DNA of 64,000 nucleotides from an uncultured Granulosicoccaceae bacterium (lineage in GTDB: Bacteria; Pseudomonadota; Gammaproteobacteria; Granulosicoccales; Granulosicoccaceae): the NCBI GenBank assembly GCA_937951345.1, contig CALFCF010000009.1, positions 62,001 through 126,000 on the forward strand. The letters run 5' to 3'. The position numbers were made by a program, and so were the translations under genes. Below, piece by piece: positions 54,854-63,812 of the stretch. Below the pieces are notes generated by a model. It was not told where the DNA came from. It ran no database searches and was given only the letters and a program-made list of their open reading frames with translations. Every line of letters starts with the position of its first letter. The stretch's first letter is position 1.

Positions 54854-57249
54854 GAGGATGCAGGCGGACTGTTTAAGCTATCCGTAATCGGTTTTGTGTC
54901 GTCGACTTTCTTTCCCTTTCGGTCCTTATCAACGAATATTAGTAGGGCCGGTAAAAATAGAAAATCGACGATCAACGCAATAACAATGGTGACGGCAGTG
55001 AGCGCACCCATTTGAGAGTTAACCAGAAAATTCGACTGCGAAATAACCAGAAAACCTGCCATCAATACTATGGTTGTTACGGTAAGCGCAACGCCAACCG
55101 TACTGAATGCATAGCGCACGGCATCTTCAGCATCCATGCCACGTTCACGTCGAGCCCGCAGATACTTGGATAAAAAATGGATCGTGTCGTCCACGACTAT
55201 GCCTAGTGTCATGGCAACCACAACTGAAACCGCTAGTCCTACCTGACCGACAAACACGGCCCACAGGCCGAAAGCCATTAGTGCAGGGGCGATGTTTGGT
55301 ATCAGGCTTATCAGTCCGAATTTGACAGAACGCAGTGCGAATACCAAAAGTAGCGAGATAAGAACGAGTGCGATCGATGTGCCGGAGAGCATGCTGATGA
55401 TATTGCGACGGCTGATGTGAGAGAACATGACGGTGGGGCTGGCACCGGCGGTTGCAATTGCTGGTGTGTTGTCTTGCATCCACTGGGTAATGCGATTCTC
55501 GAACGCAAGTAGTTCGTTGGTCGACATTGTGTCCAGTGTTGCCGATACGCGTGTGGCAGATTTATCGAATGTTGTTTGATTGTTTAAGTCCAGTCCATAA
55601 GGTAGCGACATTTCATACAACAGCGTGTACTGCGCTGCCAGCTCGCGCTCCTCGGGTAACTTGTACCAGTCCTGATTGTCACCGTGCATACTGCGATTCA
55701 GGCGGCGCATGGTTTCCGTGAAGGCTGACACATTGCGTACCTCCGGTTGCTCCTCCAGATAGGTTTCGAATCGTTCCACTTGCTGCAGAAACGCAGGATC
55801 GCTTACGCCATCAGCTGATCCACTCTCAAGTGAATAGTCGATGAAATACATACCGGTCATCTTTTCGGCGATGCGATCCGTTTCCACCCGGAACGGTATG
55901 GTGGTATCGAAGTACTCGACAAACACATCATTCAATTCGTTTCGCGGGGTCATGATAGCTGTGCCAACCATGATAAATAACATTCCCCAGAACAATGGTT
56001 TACGGAACTTGATAACGAAGTCGGCGAGGCTGTCCATGATGCGGCTGGAGCGCGATACGCCGACTTTGGTTTTAGCCGGCAGTACGGCAACCAGGGCTGG
56101 AAGGATTGTGACGGATAGTAGAAACGCCAGTACAACACCTACAGCCGTGATATTGCCTAAATCGCGAAACGGAGGCGCATCGCTCGCATTCATACTTAGA
56201 AATCCAATTGCAGTGGTAATGGATGTCAGCATGATAGGTACAAAATTTATGCGTAGGCTTTCGACGATTGCTGTGTGTTTTTCGCTGCCATTCCTGAGCC
56301 CATGATAAAAAGTCACCAAAAAGTGTACGCAGTCAGCCACTGCAAGCGTCAGTATTAGAGTCGGCGCACTCATCGCTGGAGGTGTTAGCGTGATGCCCGC
56401 CCAACCTGCAGTTCCCATGGCGCCGAGAATTGACAGAAATACCACGATAACTGTCGAGAGCATGGCAACCGGGCTACGCAGAAACAACAGCACGCCGATG
56501 ATAATGACCGCGAAGGCTGCAGGTATTAGTGTCGACATGTCTTTAATCGACGCTTCCGGAAACGCCTGATTCATCATTATTACACCGGTTGTCGAATATC
56601 GGACGTGCGGGTTTTGCTTTCGCATTTCAGCGAGTAATTCGCGTACAGCATCTACCGTTACTGCTGTGGCAATCTGGGGATCGCGAGCTTCAAGTTCTTC
56701 GACTGATAAGGTTGCGCGCTCTTCATCGGTCAGTTCCGGAGGTAGCTGTATGGTTATATTTATGCCGGTCGCGTCGCCACCCTCTGATAGCAATCGGTTC
56801 ATCAATTGTGGTTGCGCGAACGCTATCTGTTGGATGGCATCGAGTGTCTCAGCGTCAAGGTCTCCGGCTTCCTCGACAAGATCAGAGACAATCAGGTCAT
56901 CTTCTTCACCGTAGATGTGCTGATAGTTGGTAAGAGAATCAACGCGAACCGTGAAAGGCAGCTGCCATGCAGCTTCGGTAAATGCATGAACAGCCTCCAG
57001 TGTTTGGTTGGTGAACACATTGCCGGACGCTGGTTCGAGCATAACCAGCACGTTATCGCTGCGCGTATAGGATTCCTGTAGTGCTTCAAATGCGACCAGC
57101 TGTGGATTGTCAGGGCTGAACCAGACACGGTAGTCATTGGTGAAGCCAAGGAACCGTCCGCCGGAGGCGAGCATCAGAATACCCGCCAGACTTGCAAACA
57201 GGACCAGCCAGCGGAGTTTTATCAGGAGTTTTGCATAACCAACTATCAT
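54844..57249 (-). CDS. RND-family permease (MMPL/HpnN-like)
   Basis: An 801-residue RND transporter with about 12 membrane helices. A helix near residue 15 precedes a periplasmic loop (40-230), a block of helices (about 245-400), a second loop (440-610) and a final block (630-785) containing VVVAMTLGIVVDDTIHFLSKY. The charged residues in the helices (DDTIHF, VADCVHF) are the proton relay of this superfamily. It resembles MMPL/hopanoid-exporter permeases (no MFP or OMP partner adjacent). Substrate unknown. Confidence 0.88.
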   Translation of the reverse strand: MIVGYAKLLIKLRWLVLFASLAGILMLASGGRFLGFTNDYRVWFSPDNPQLVAFEALQESYTRSDNVLVMLEPASGNVFTNQTLEAVHAFTEAAWQLPFTVRVDSLTNYQHIYGEEDDLIVSDLVEEAGDLDAETLDAIQQIAFAQPQLMNRLLSEGGDATGINITIQLPPELTDEERATLSVEELEARDPQIATAVTVDAVRELLAEMRKQNPHVRYSTTGVIMMNQAFPEASIKDMSTLIPAAFAVIIIGVLLFLRSPVAMLSTVIVVFLSILGAMGTAGWAGITLTPPAMSAPTLILTLAVADCVHFLVTFYHGLRNGSEKHTAIVESLRINFVPIMLTSITTAIGFLSMNASDAPPFRDLGNITAVGVVLAFLLSVTILPALVAVLPAKTKVGVSRSSRIMDSLADFVIKFRKPLFWGMLFIMVGTAIMTPRNELNDVFVEYFDTTIPFRVETDRIAEKMTGMYFIDYSLESGSADGVSDPAFLQQVERFETYLEEQPEVRNVSAFTETMRRLNRSMHGDNQDWYKLPEERELAAQYTLLYEMSLPYGLDLNNQTTFDKSATRVSATLDTMSTNELLAFENRITQWMQDNTPAIATAGASPTVMFSHISRRNIISMLSGTSIALVLISLLLVFALRSVKFGLISLIPNIAPALMAFGLWAVFVGQVGLAVSVVVAMTLGIVVDDTIHFLSKYLRARRERGMDAEDAVRYAFSTVGVALTVTTIVLMAGFLVISQSNFLVNSQMGALTAVTIVIALIVDFLFLPALLIFVDKDRKGKKVDDTKPITDSLNSPPASSTA

Positions 57250-57615
57250 GCGCGGGTTCCTTCAATCCATCGATGTGAGACAACAGGTTCTGTCTGAACG
57301 TGAAACGCGCTGGTGGCTGGAACGGATGAATGTACCGGCAAACGGTGAGTATCCACTGTAAAAGTGTTGTTCATAAAACGGGAATCGCGATGACGGAGCA
57401 AGGACGGAGGACACCCGTTAAAACCTCTGAACCTTGATTTTATTCAATTTGTCGAAAAATGACAACTTGTCAAAAAGTGCAGTCGAATGTCGATTTATGC
57501 TGGTACAGCTGTGGATTGTGGATGAAATAGCCGCAGTTTTTATCCTGTCGCTACTATTGAATTGTGTTGCTGGCGTAGCAGGTTAAAATTCCGGCTGTTG
57601 AGAAAAGGTGTCAGC
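57250..57615. promoter_or_regulatory. Divergent gap between the RND permease and a small peptidoglycan-binding protein
   Basis: 366 bases without a supported gene. TTGTC-GAAAAAT-GACAA (about 57450-57466), followed by another TTGTCA, gives a short dyad that could be an operator. AAAGGTG before 57616 is the ribosome site. Confidence 0.4.
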
Positions 57616-57870
57616 ATGTGGTCTGAAAAAAAAGAGGATCAATCCGATCAACCGAAAGTTGTCGGGCGTGGATCGCCGCCGGTGAGTACCGCCGATGTTA
57701 TGTTGATACAGGAAACCTTGCAGGTCAGGGGGCTATACAAGGGCGAAGTAGACGGTATACCGGGGGCGAAAACACTAGGTGCTGTCCGTTCATTCAAAAA
57801 GCTGAGTAATATCCCTGTCAACAACAATCTCGATGAAGAGTTTGTCAGATTTGTTCGCCGGGAACTCTAA
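57616..57870 (+). CDS. Small peptidoglycan-binding-like protein
   Basis: An 84-residue protein: a charged 25-residue start, then a PG_binding_1-type three-helix motif (VMLIQETLQVRGLYKGEVDGIPGAKTLGAVRSF). There is no signal peptide, so it may be cytoplasmic or the motif may serve another role. The ATG at 57616 follows AAAGGTG. It is convergent with the DUF3429 gene. Confidence 0.7.
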   Translation: MWSEKKEDQSDQPKVVGRGSPPVSTADVMLIQETLQVRGLYKGEVDGIPGAKTLGAVRSFKKLSNIPVNNNLDEEFVRFVRREL

Positions 57871-57932
57871 TCTCCCGACCTGCATGACTGTCTCCGGTTG
57901 TTTAAGCAAAAAGATTGGCGATCGGCAATCTG

Positions 57933-58442
57933 TCAGGTAATCAACAGGTGAACAAGACCTGCGAGCAACGACAAAATCGCTCCGCAACTTAAATAGAAGC
58001 GAAGTCGGGCAAACCATCGGTCAATCCTGCCATTGAGCATGGCCTGTCGATCACGATGGTATTGCAGAACGAATCCGCCTAGCAGCAGTATCAGGGCAAT
58101 CGGCTGGTTGATCAGCCAATGGAGCAGCAGTGCTGCCCAACCGATCAAGCTGGGCAGAACTGAAAAGTTAAGCTCAGTCCAGTTAATGCGATGATCGTTT
58201 GGATGAACGCACAAGCCCCAACGTATGCCGCCGAGAAAACTGAGGATAACGGCGCCATAAGCAACCAGTGCAGTTGCCAATTCAAACTGGTATTGGCCGG
58301 ATAGGATCCAGAGAGTCGCTGCGGGTACGACAAACGGAATAAGTCCCGCAAACCCTAGTACTGCTGCCGGCAGCGGAATCGTTGATGGCCCGGTGGTTTT
58401 AATGCCTGGCGACTTTGACAGATTGGACGGTTGATCGATCAT
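57933..58442 (-). CDS. DUF3429 membrane protein
   Basis: A 169-residue integral membrane protein with four to five helices (28-48, 56-73, 93-123, 146-167). The conserved SFLGGIRWGL motif between helices two and three is typical of DUF3429. Function unknown. Two element B copies lie upstream of its start, the nearer one 47 bases away. Confidence 0.85.
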   Translation of the reverse strand: MIDQPSNLSKSPGIKTTGPSTIPLPAAVLGFAGLIPFVVPAATLWILSGQYQFELATALVAYGAVILSFLGGIRWGLCVHPNDHRINWTELNFSVLPSLIGWAALLLHWLINQPIALILLLGGFVLQYHRDRQAMLNGRIDRWFARLRFYLSCGAILSLLAGLVHLLIT

Positions 58443-58489
58443 GATGCGCGTTACGAACTAATTAAAAGTTTAAAAGATTAAAAGGTTAA

Positions 58490-58629
58490 GGAACCTCTGA
58501 TTTATCGCCTGCGTTGCCAGGGCTGTGTTGAAATTCGGCTCAAAATGCTCATGTATTTGCATATACACTCCGCTTTTTCGCCAAATTTCGCCTTGCCCTG
58601 CCTGCCTCGCCTAATAAATCAGAGGTTCC
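58490..58629 (+). mobile_element. Element B copy 2 (140-bp MITE-like)
   Basis: 140 bp with perfect inverted ends GGAACCTCTGATTTAT and a perfect TTAA target duplication (58486-58489 and 58630-58633). It is in the same orientation as copy 3. It stands in the divergent promoter region between the DUF3429 and FAN1-like genes. Confidence 0.92.
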
Positions 58630-58735
58630 TTAACTTATTGACTGACCGAAGTGTTTAATCGGTTTTAACAATGAAGGTTCTGTTATAAATTCTGTTTTAA
58701 AAAAGTCAGCTTTAAATGGATCTGAACTAACCTGG

Positions 58736-58875
58736 GGAACCTCTGATTTATTGCCTGCGTTGCCAGGGCTGCGTTGAAATTCGGCTCAAAATGCTCATGT
58801 ATTCGCATATACACTCCGCTTTTTCGCCAAATTTCGTCTTGCCCTGCCTGCCTCGTCTAATAAATCAGAGGTTCC
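58736..58875 (+). mobile_element. Element B copy 3 (140-bp MITE-like)
   Basis: 140 bp with 17-base perfect inverted ends (GGAACCTCTGATTTATT). The target duplication is CTGG (58732-58735) and CTAG (58876-58879), one mismatch. It is 106 bases from copy 2 in the same direction and 98 bases before the FAN1-like start codon. Confidence 0.9.
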
Positions 58876-58973
58876 CTAGATTGTAAAAGGTTAGCCTTCC
58901 CGGATAATCCGGATCATAGCTGTATCGACCTGGGTTGCGGCGACTAGTGTAGCCTGCCGACACGCACGAGTAC

Positions 58974-60836
58974 ATGATGAAACAGGCAGTGCAGTCTGAT
59001 AAGCCACAACGCATGCAATCCAATGCCGTACAGAATAATCAGGAACTGCCGGTTGATTATTATCTGATCAATTTCCAGCAACTTATACACTTTGTGCTAG
59101 AGGCGTATGACGATCTGCTGAGTGCTGACGAAAAATCTTTTGCTGGTGATTTTCTTGCTCTCTCTGCACCGGCGCGCATGCTTTATGTTCGCCTGCTTTG
59201 CCGAAAACACAATGCCTTTCGACTGGATAAGTTGCAGTATTCTGAGATTGGTAACCTCAATGATGCATCAGCCGAACTCGAGTCAGCAGGTTTCGTTATC
59301 TTGAATCCGCTTTTTTCGGTAGATCAGGCATCTCGTCTATTCACCAAGCCGGAGCTAATACAACACATACAATCTCATGCGGAGTTTTCACGGGGTTCAC
59401 CGGAGTCACCACGCATCTCTGGCTTGAAGCAATTAAAGCGCGATGAACTTGAGAACATCTGGCAAAGCATGCAAAGCCCTGTCACCGATGTGTTGAAAAA
59501 ATCCGAATCCGGTGTTCGTGACCAAGCGCTTGACCAGGCATGGCTGCGTTCGATTGATCCGCAACAGGAAAATCTGTGTGGCACTGCGTTAGTGGATATT
59601 TCGAAGATTGCAACGACGGTTGTCGTTAACCGGTCGGAACACTTTGACGTGTTCAGGCTTTGCTTCTTCGGTAATCTTTATCAGGATATGACAGATTTTG
59701 TTCTGCGCGATCTGGGTCTGATGCGATACGAAAGTTATGTTATCGATCAGAATAATCGTCCTTTTGAAACGCGAAAGCAGTTAATAGCTCATCTGGATTA
59801 TTTCAGGATATCAGCGGTTGTATCTGGTGTGAACGAACTAACAACAAACGACATTCTGGTCGTGGAGGCATTGTTACCGGAATCCACTGACAACCATTTG
59901 GAACGACGGCTGGACCGGCTACGTATTGCCTTTGCGCGCCAGCTTGAACGTTTGGATGAGTTTGAGCATGCAGAAAAACTGTACAACAAATGTACCCGTG
60001 CGCCTGCACGCGAACGTCGGGTTCGTATGTTGATGAAACAGGAGCAATGGCAGAGCGCTTTTGCACTTTGCCAGGACGTGCTGAATTGCGTGGTGAGTGA
60101 CGAAGAAGCTCAGATTCTATCCGGGCTGGCAGCAAGGATTGCACGCAAGTGCGATATACCGTTTGCTGATCCATGGGCGTATAAACCGCCGCTTGAGCAC
60201 GCAAAGCTGATTAACGCTGGCGACTCTGTAGAGCAACAAGCTGCAGAACACTATCGGCAGTGTGGTTCTTGTTTTTATACTGAGAATACACTTATCGATG
60301 GTGTTTTTGGGTTGGCTTTCTGGGATGTTATTTTTGCACCGGTACGCGGTGCGTTTTTTAATCCTTTTCAGGTCGGACCGGCAGATTTCCATCAGTTGGA
60401 ATTCAGCCTCTTACGTCGCGACCTGATTGATGAGAAATTCCATCAACTTGAACAGCCGGGTGAATTGAAGCGTCAGGTTGATCTGTTCTTTCAGCAAAAG
60501 CAGGGCATTGTGAACCCTATGGTGAACTGGCGTTACCTTTCAGAGGAATTGCTACAGCTAGCGATTGATCGTATTCCGGTAGTTGATTGGTTAGCCATTT
60601 TTAGACGGTTTCTACTCGATACTCGTTCCAATCGCAGTGGTTTGCCGGACTTGATCGTATTTCCGGATAAACCCTCTATGGACGGATGCCGTTACCGTCT
60701 GGTGGAGGTTAAAGGCCCTGGGGATTCGCTTCAGAAAAATCAGATTCGCTGGATGCGTTTCTTTGCCGAGCAGGGGATTGATCACGCTGTTTGCCACGTA
60801 AGCTGGTCCGATGAAAAATCTCCAGACCATGAATGA
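58974..60836 (+). CDS. FAN1-like VRR-NUC structure-specific nuclease
   Basis: A 620-residue bacterial FAN1 homologue. The N-terminal part (about 85-130) is SAP/DNA-binding-like. The middle is a TPR-like helical section (ERLDEFEHAEKLYNK, about 325). The C-terminal VRR-NUC nuclease has Asp559 in GLPDLIVF and Glu578-Val-Lys580 in RLVEVKGPGD, with a distal Gln in KNQIRWM. FAN1 cuts flaps and unhooks DNA interstrand crosslinks. It overlaps the next helicase gene by eight bases, a pairing seen in other bacteria. Two MITE copies sit in its promoter region. Confidence 0.93.
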   Translation: MMKQAVQSDKPQRMQSNAVQNNQELPVDYYLINFQQLIHFVLEAYDDLLSADEKSFAGDFLALSAPARMLYVRLLCRKHNAFRLDKLQYSEIGNLNDASAELESAGFVILNPLFSVDQASRLFTKPELIQHIQSHAEFSRGSPESPRISGLKQLKRDELENIWQSMQSPVTDVLKKSESGVRDQALDQAWLRSIDPQQENLCGTALVDISKIATTVVVNRSEHFDVFRLCFFGNLYQDMTDFVLRDLGLMRYESYVIDQNNRPFETRKQLIAHLDYFRISAVVSGVNELTTNDILVVEALLPESTDNHLERRLDRLRIAFARQLERLDEFEHAEKLYNKCTRAPARERRVRMLMKQEQWQSAFALCQDVLNCVVSDEEAQILSGLAARIARKCDIPFADPWAYKPPLEHAKLINAGDSVEQQAAEHYRQCGSCFYTENTLIDGVFGLAFWDVIFAPVRGAFFNPFQVGPADFHQLEFSLLRRDLIDEKFHQLEQPGELKRQVDLFFQQKQGIVNPMVNWRYLSEELLQLAIDRIPVVDWLAIFRRFLLDTRSNRSGLPDLIVFPDKPSMDGCRYRLVEVKGPGDSLQKNQIRWMRFFAEQGIDHAVCHVSWSDEKSPDHE

Positions 60837-63231
60837 GACGTTGTCGGTCGGTGTAAAAGAGCTGATTCAGTTCGCTTGCAGCACGGGTGACTTGGTTCGT
60901 GAGGGCCCTGCAGGCCCGACCGCACGGGAAGGGATTGCTGCGCACAAAAGAATACAGGCTGAGCGTCACAAGGACGAGGAGGTTGAAGTTGCATTGAGTA
61001 CGCATTACATCAAGGATGATGTTTCCATAAAAATCAGTGGTCGTGTAGATCTGATAAACAAGACTGACACTCCACCGATACTCACGGAAATAAAAAGTAC
61101 CTATGTGGCGCTGGAACATCTGTCTGAATCGGTGGTGACTCAATACTGGAATCAGTTGAGAATCTATGCCGCATTGTTTCTGCTCAACCGCGATAACGAT
61201 GAAGATGTGACTTTGGATGCGCAAAGCGACGATTGTCATCTGCGGTTGTTGATCATCAATCTGCGTAACAGCGAGGTACAAACGGCATTTTTGAAGGAAT
61301 CTCGTGCGCAGCTTATAGCCTTTCTGGATGATGCGATAACCACCTGGCTTGCCTGGCAAAAGCGTCTTGCCAGACACCGTGAAGCCATGCGGTTGTCAGC
61401 TACAACTCTGAAATTTCCGTTTCCGGATTATCGACAGGGTCAGTACCAAATGGCTGCAAATGTTTATCGCAGTCTGCGCGATGGCGATCATTTAATGTGC
61501 GAAGCACCAACGGGTACCGGAAAATCGATCTCAGCCGTCTTCCCGGCATGCAAGGCTCTGGCTGAACAGCATGTGCAGCAGATTTGTTATCTGACCGCTA
61601 AAAATTCCGGTAAACAAGCTGCTGCTGCGGCGTTGGCACTGTTGCGACAATCTGGCTTTGATGTTGTTGCGTTGACGATCTCGTCGAAACGGCTGACATG
61701 TCACTGTCAAAATTCCACTTGTGAGCTGATGCCTGATGGCCGTTGCCCGCGTACAGTCGGGTTTTATGATCGATTACCTGAAGCCAGAGAAGATCTGCTG
61801 GATCGCCGCTTACTGGATGGGGATACGATTGATCGGGTAGCTCACCAGCACAATGTCTGTCCGTTTGAATTGTCGCTGCAGATGGTTCGTTATGCAGATT
61901 TTGTAATTTGTGATTACAACTATGTTTTCGATCCGTTGGTTAAACTTATTTCATTAATCGATAACGCTGACACTATCGGATTTCTGGTAGATGAAGCGCA
62001 TAATCTGGCGGACCGTTCCAGAGCGATGTATTCCGCCAGATTAAACACTGCTCAGCTGCGAGAGATCGTGGCGATATGTGAAAACGAGCTAGCCAGTATC
62101 GCCAGTGCCGCAAAATCGTTAGATCGAAAGCTCTCGTCAATTGCCTCATCGTTTGAGTCTTTACCTGCATCCACCAACGAACTGCCTGGCGGATTGATGA
62201 AACAGCTTGATAAAGCTGTCCAGGCAATTCTGGAAAGCGAAGTAGCAGCTGCTTCTCTGCCCAGTGAGCAAAAGTTCAAAGTCTGGGAAGTTTTAAGAGA
62301 GTTGATGCGTAGTCAGGTTATCGGGACTATGTTTGATCACCAGCATCGTTTGTTTGTTGACGAATTCAAGTCCGGTCGACGAAGAAATATCCAGCTCGAT
62401 TTATCCTGTATTGATGCGAGTAGATTCGTCGGCAAAACATTTGAGCAACTACACGCCGCTGTCGTCTTTTCAGCTACTTTGCGTCCATACCATTTTCATA
62501 TGGACATGCTGGGCTTGCCCGAAACGGTTACAGCATTGTCTTTACCGCCAGTTTACAAGCCGGAGCAGACGGGGTGTTATCTTTGTACCTGGATTGATAC
62601 ACGATTCCATTCGCGCCAGAAATCCGGAGAGGATCTTGTGCAACTGATTCATTCAGTGATTAATGCTCGATCGGGTAACTATCTTGTGTTCTTTCCGTCC
62701 TACCAGTACATGCAAACCATTGCCGCGGCTTTTGGCACACGTTTTCCGGGGACTAGAATCCTCGTTCAGGACAGAGATTCCAGCTCAAGTGAGCGGGAAT
62801 CATTTCTGAAAAATTTTGAAAAAGCAGGCTGCACATTGGGTTTTGCAATCATGGCAGGCGTCTATGGCGAAGGGCTTGACTATCAGGGTGATGCATTGAT
62901 CGGAACGATCATCGTGGGAACGGGTTTACCTGGCTATGATCTTAAAATGCAGGAGCGTAAAGACAGTCTTGATACTGAGGGATACAATGGCTTCGACTAT
63001 GCATACCGGTTTCCCGGGTTTGTGCGTGTGCTACAGGCAGCGGGCCGCGTAATCCGCTCAGAGTCTGATAAGGGTGTTGTGATACTGGTTGATCCTAGAT
63101 TCAATACTCAGTTTTACAGGCGAATGTTTCCATCCAACTGGCAAGCCACCCAGTGCGATCAGCAGGACGCTCTGGATCATCAGCTCTGTGAGTTTTGGTG
63201 CGGCTCGAAACGTGAATCCGCAATCACCTAA
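60829..63231 (+). CDS. XPD/DinG-like Fe-S helicase with N-terminal nuclease domain
   Basis: An 800-residue helicase. Residues 1-170 are a RecB/Cas4-like PD-(D/E)XK domain with Asp74 (GRVDL) and Glu87-Ile-Lys89 (LTEIKST). Walker A is APTGTGKS (226-233). The Fe-S cysteines are a cluster at 291, 293, 298 and 306 plus Cys344. The DEAH box is at 388-391, and motif VI is in LQAAGRVIRSES. This is a 5'-3' helicase fold of the XPD group fused to a nuclease. It should act with the FAN1-like nuclease encoded just upstream. ATG 60811 is an alternative start 18 bases earlier. Confidence 0.93.
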   Translation: MNETLSVGVKELIQFACSTGDLVREGPAGPTAREGIAAHKRIQAERHKDEEVEVALSTHYIKDDVSIKISGRVDLINKTDTPPILTEIKSTYVALEHLSESVVTQYWNQLRIYAALFLLNRDNDEDVTLDAQSDDCHLRLLIINLRNSEVQTAFLKESRAQLIAFLDDAITTWLAWQKRLARHREAMRLSATTLKFPFPDYRQGQYQMAANVYRSLRDGDHLMCEAPTGTGKSISAVFPACKALAEQHVQQICYLTAKNSGKQAAAAALALLRQSGFDVVALTISSKRLTCHCQNSTCELMPDGRCPRTVGFYDRLPEAREDLLDRRLLDGDTIDRVAHQHNVCPFELSLQMVRYADFVICDYNYVFDPLVKLISLIDNADTIGFLVDEAHNLADRSRAMYSARLNTAQLREIVAICENELASIASAAKSLDRKLSSIASSFESLPASTNELPGGLMKQLDKAVQAILESEVAAASLPSEQKFKVWEVLRELMRSQVIGTMFDHQHRLFVDEFKSGRRRNIQLDLSCIDASRFVGKTFEQLHAAVVFSATLRPYHFHMDMLGLPETVTALSLPPVYKPEQTGCYLCTWIDTRFHSRQKSGEDLVQLIHSVINARSGNYLVFFPSYQYMQTIAAAFGTRFPGTRILVQDRDSSSSERESFLKNFEKAGCTLGFAIMAGVYGEGLDYQGDALIGTIIVGTGLPGYDLKMQERKDSLDTEGYNGFDYAYRFPGFVRVLQAAGRVIRSESDKGVVILVDPRFNTQFYRRMFPSNWQATQCDQQDALDHQLCEFWCGSKRESAIT

Positions 63232-63288
63232 TTAAAACTACTGCCGTTGCCAATTTAAAAATCGATTGAAAAAACGAGCGAATAACGA

Positions 63289-63314
63289 ACAAAGGCGGCA
63301 TTGGCCGCCTTTGT
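63289..63314. terminator. Hairpin between convergent genes
   Basis: ACAAAGGCGGC and GCCGCCTTTGT form a perfect 11-bp stem with a 4-base loop. It lies between the helicase stop and the minus-strand H1-like gene and is GC-rich at the loop end, as expected for a bidirectional terminator. No T tract directly follows on either side. Confidence 0.65.
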
Positions 63315-63371
63315 CGCCTAACCGGTTATCCGGTTTGCGCTACAGATAAATCTGTGTAGAGATCTACCTTG

Positions 63372-63812
63372 CTATTTGCGAGTAGATCGCGTTCTGCGTG
63401 AAACCGGCTTACGTCGTGTAGTCGCCTTGCGAACCGGTTTTTTAGTAGCAGCCTTACGCTTGGTAGCGGTCTTCTTGCGAGCAACAGTCTTCTTGGCAGC
63501 CTTGCGAACCGGCTTTTTGGTAGCAGCCTTACGTTTGGTAGCGGTCTTTTTGCGTGCAACAGTCTTCTTGGCAGCCTTGCGAACTGGCTTTTTAGTAGCA
63601 GCCTTACGCTTGGTAGCGGTCTTTTTGCGTGCAACAGTCTTTTTGGTAGCAGACTTACGGACCGGCTTCTTCTTGGTGGTCGCCTTTTTCTTTGTGGCAG
63701 AGCGTTTCTTAGCGGCTGCCTTTCCAGCTGCTTTCTTTTTTCCTACTGTACGCCGCGTTGTCGATTTAGGAGACTTTCGCGTAACAGTCTTTTTGGAAAT
63801 TTTTGATTTCAC
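63372..63812 (-). CDS. Histone-H1-like Lys/Ala-rich repeat protein
   Basis: A 146-residue, extremely basic protein of Lys, Ala, Thr, Arg and Pro. Three nearly identical 25-residue repeats (AKKTVARKKTATKRKAATKK-PVRKA) fill residues 60-135, after a KKKAAGKAAAKKRSATKKK stretch. It is like the H1-type proteins AlgP/Hc1-like of Gammaproteobacteria, which bind DNA non-specifically. The GTG at 63812 has TGAGGAACACCTC before it; an upstream frame to 63857 adds 15 residues with no ribosome site. Confidence 0.88.
   Translation of the reverse strand: MKSKISKKTVTRKSPKSTTRRTVGKKKAAGKAAAKKRSATKKKATTKKKPVRKSATKKTVARKKTATKRKAATKKPVRKAAKKTVARKKTATKRKAATKKPVRKAAKKTVARKKTATKRKAATKKPVRKATTRRKPVSRRTRSTRK
63396..63640 (-). 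repeat. 75-bp tandem repeat within the H1-like gene
   Basis: Three copies of a 75-base unit encode the 25-residue Lys/Ala repeats. The units are nearly identical in DNA, so copy number may vary between strains. Borders are approximate. Confidence 0.75.

Noticed and set aside
57421-57432. AACCTCTGA as a remnant of element B
   Set aside because: A nine-base match only, with no second end nearby.
58974-63231. Anti-phage defence island
   Set aside because: The FAN1/XPD-like pair fits DNA repair, and no other defence genes flank it.
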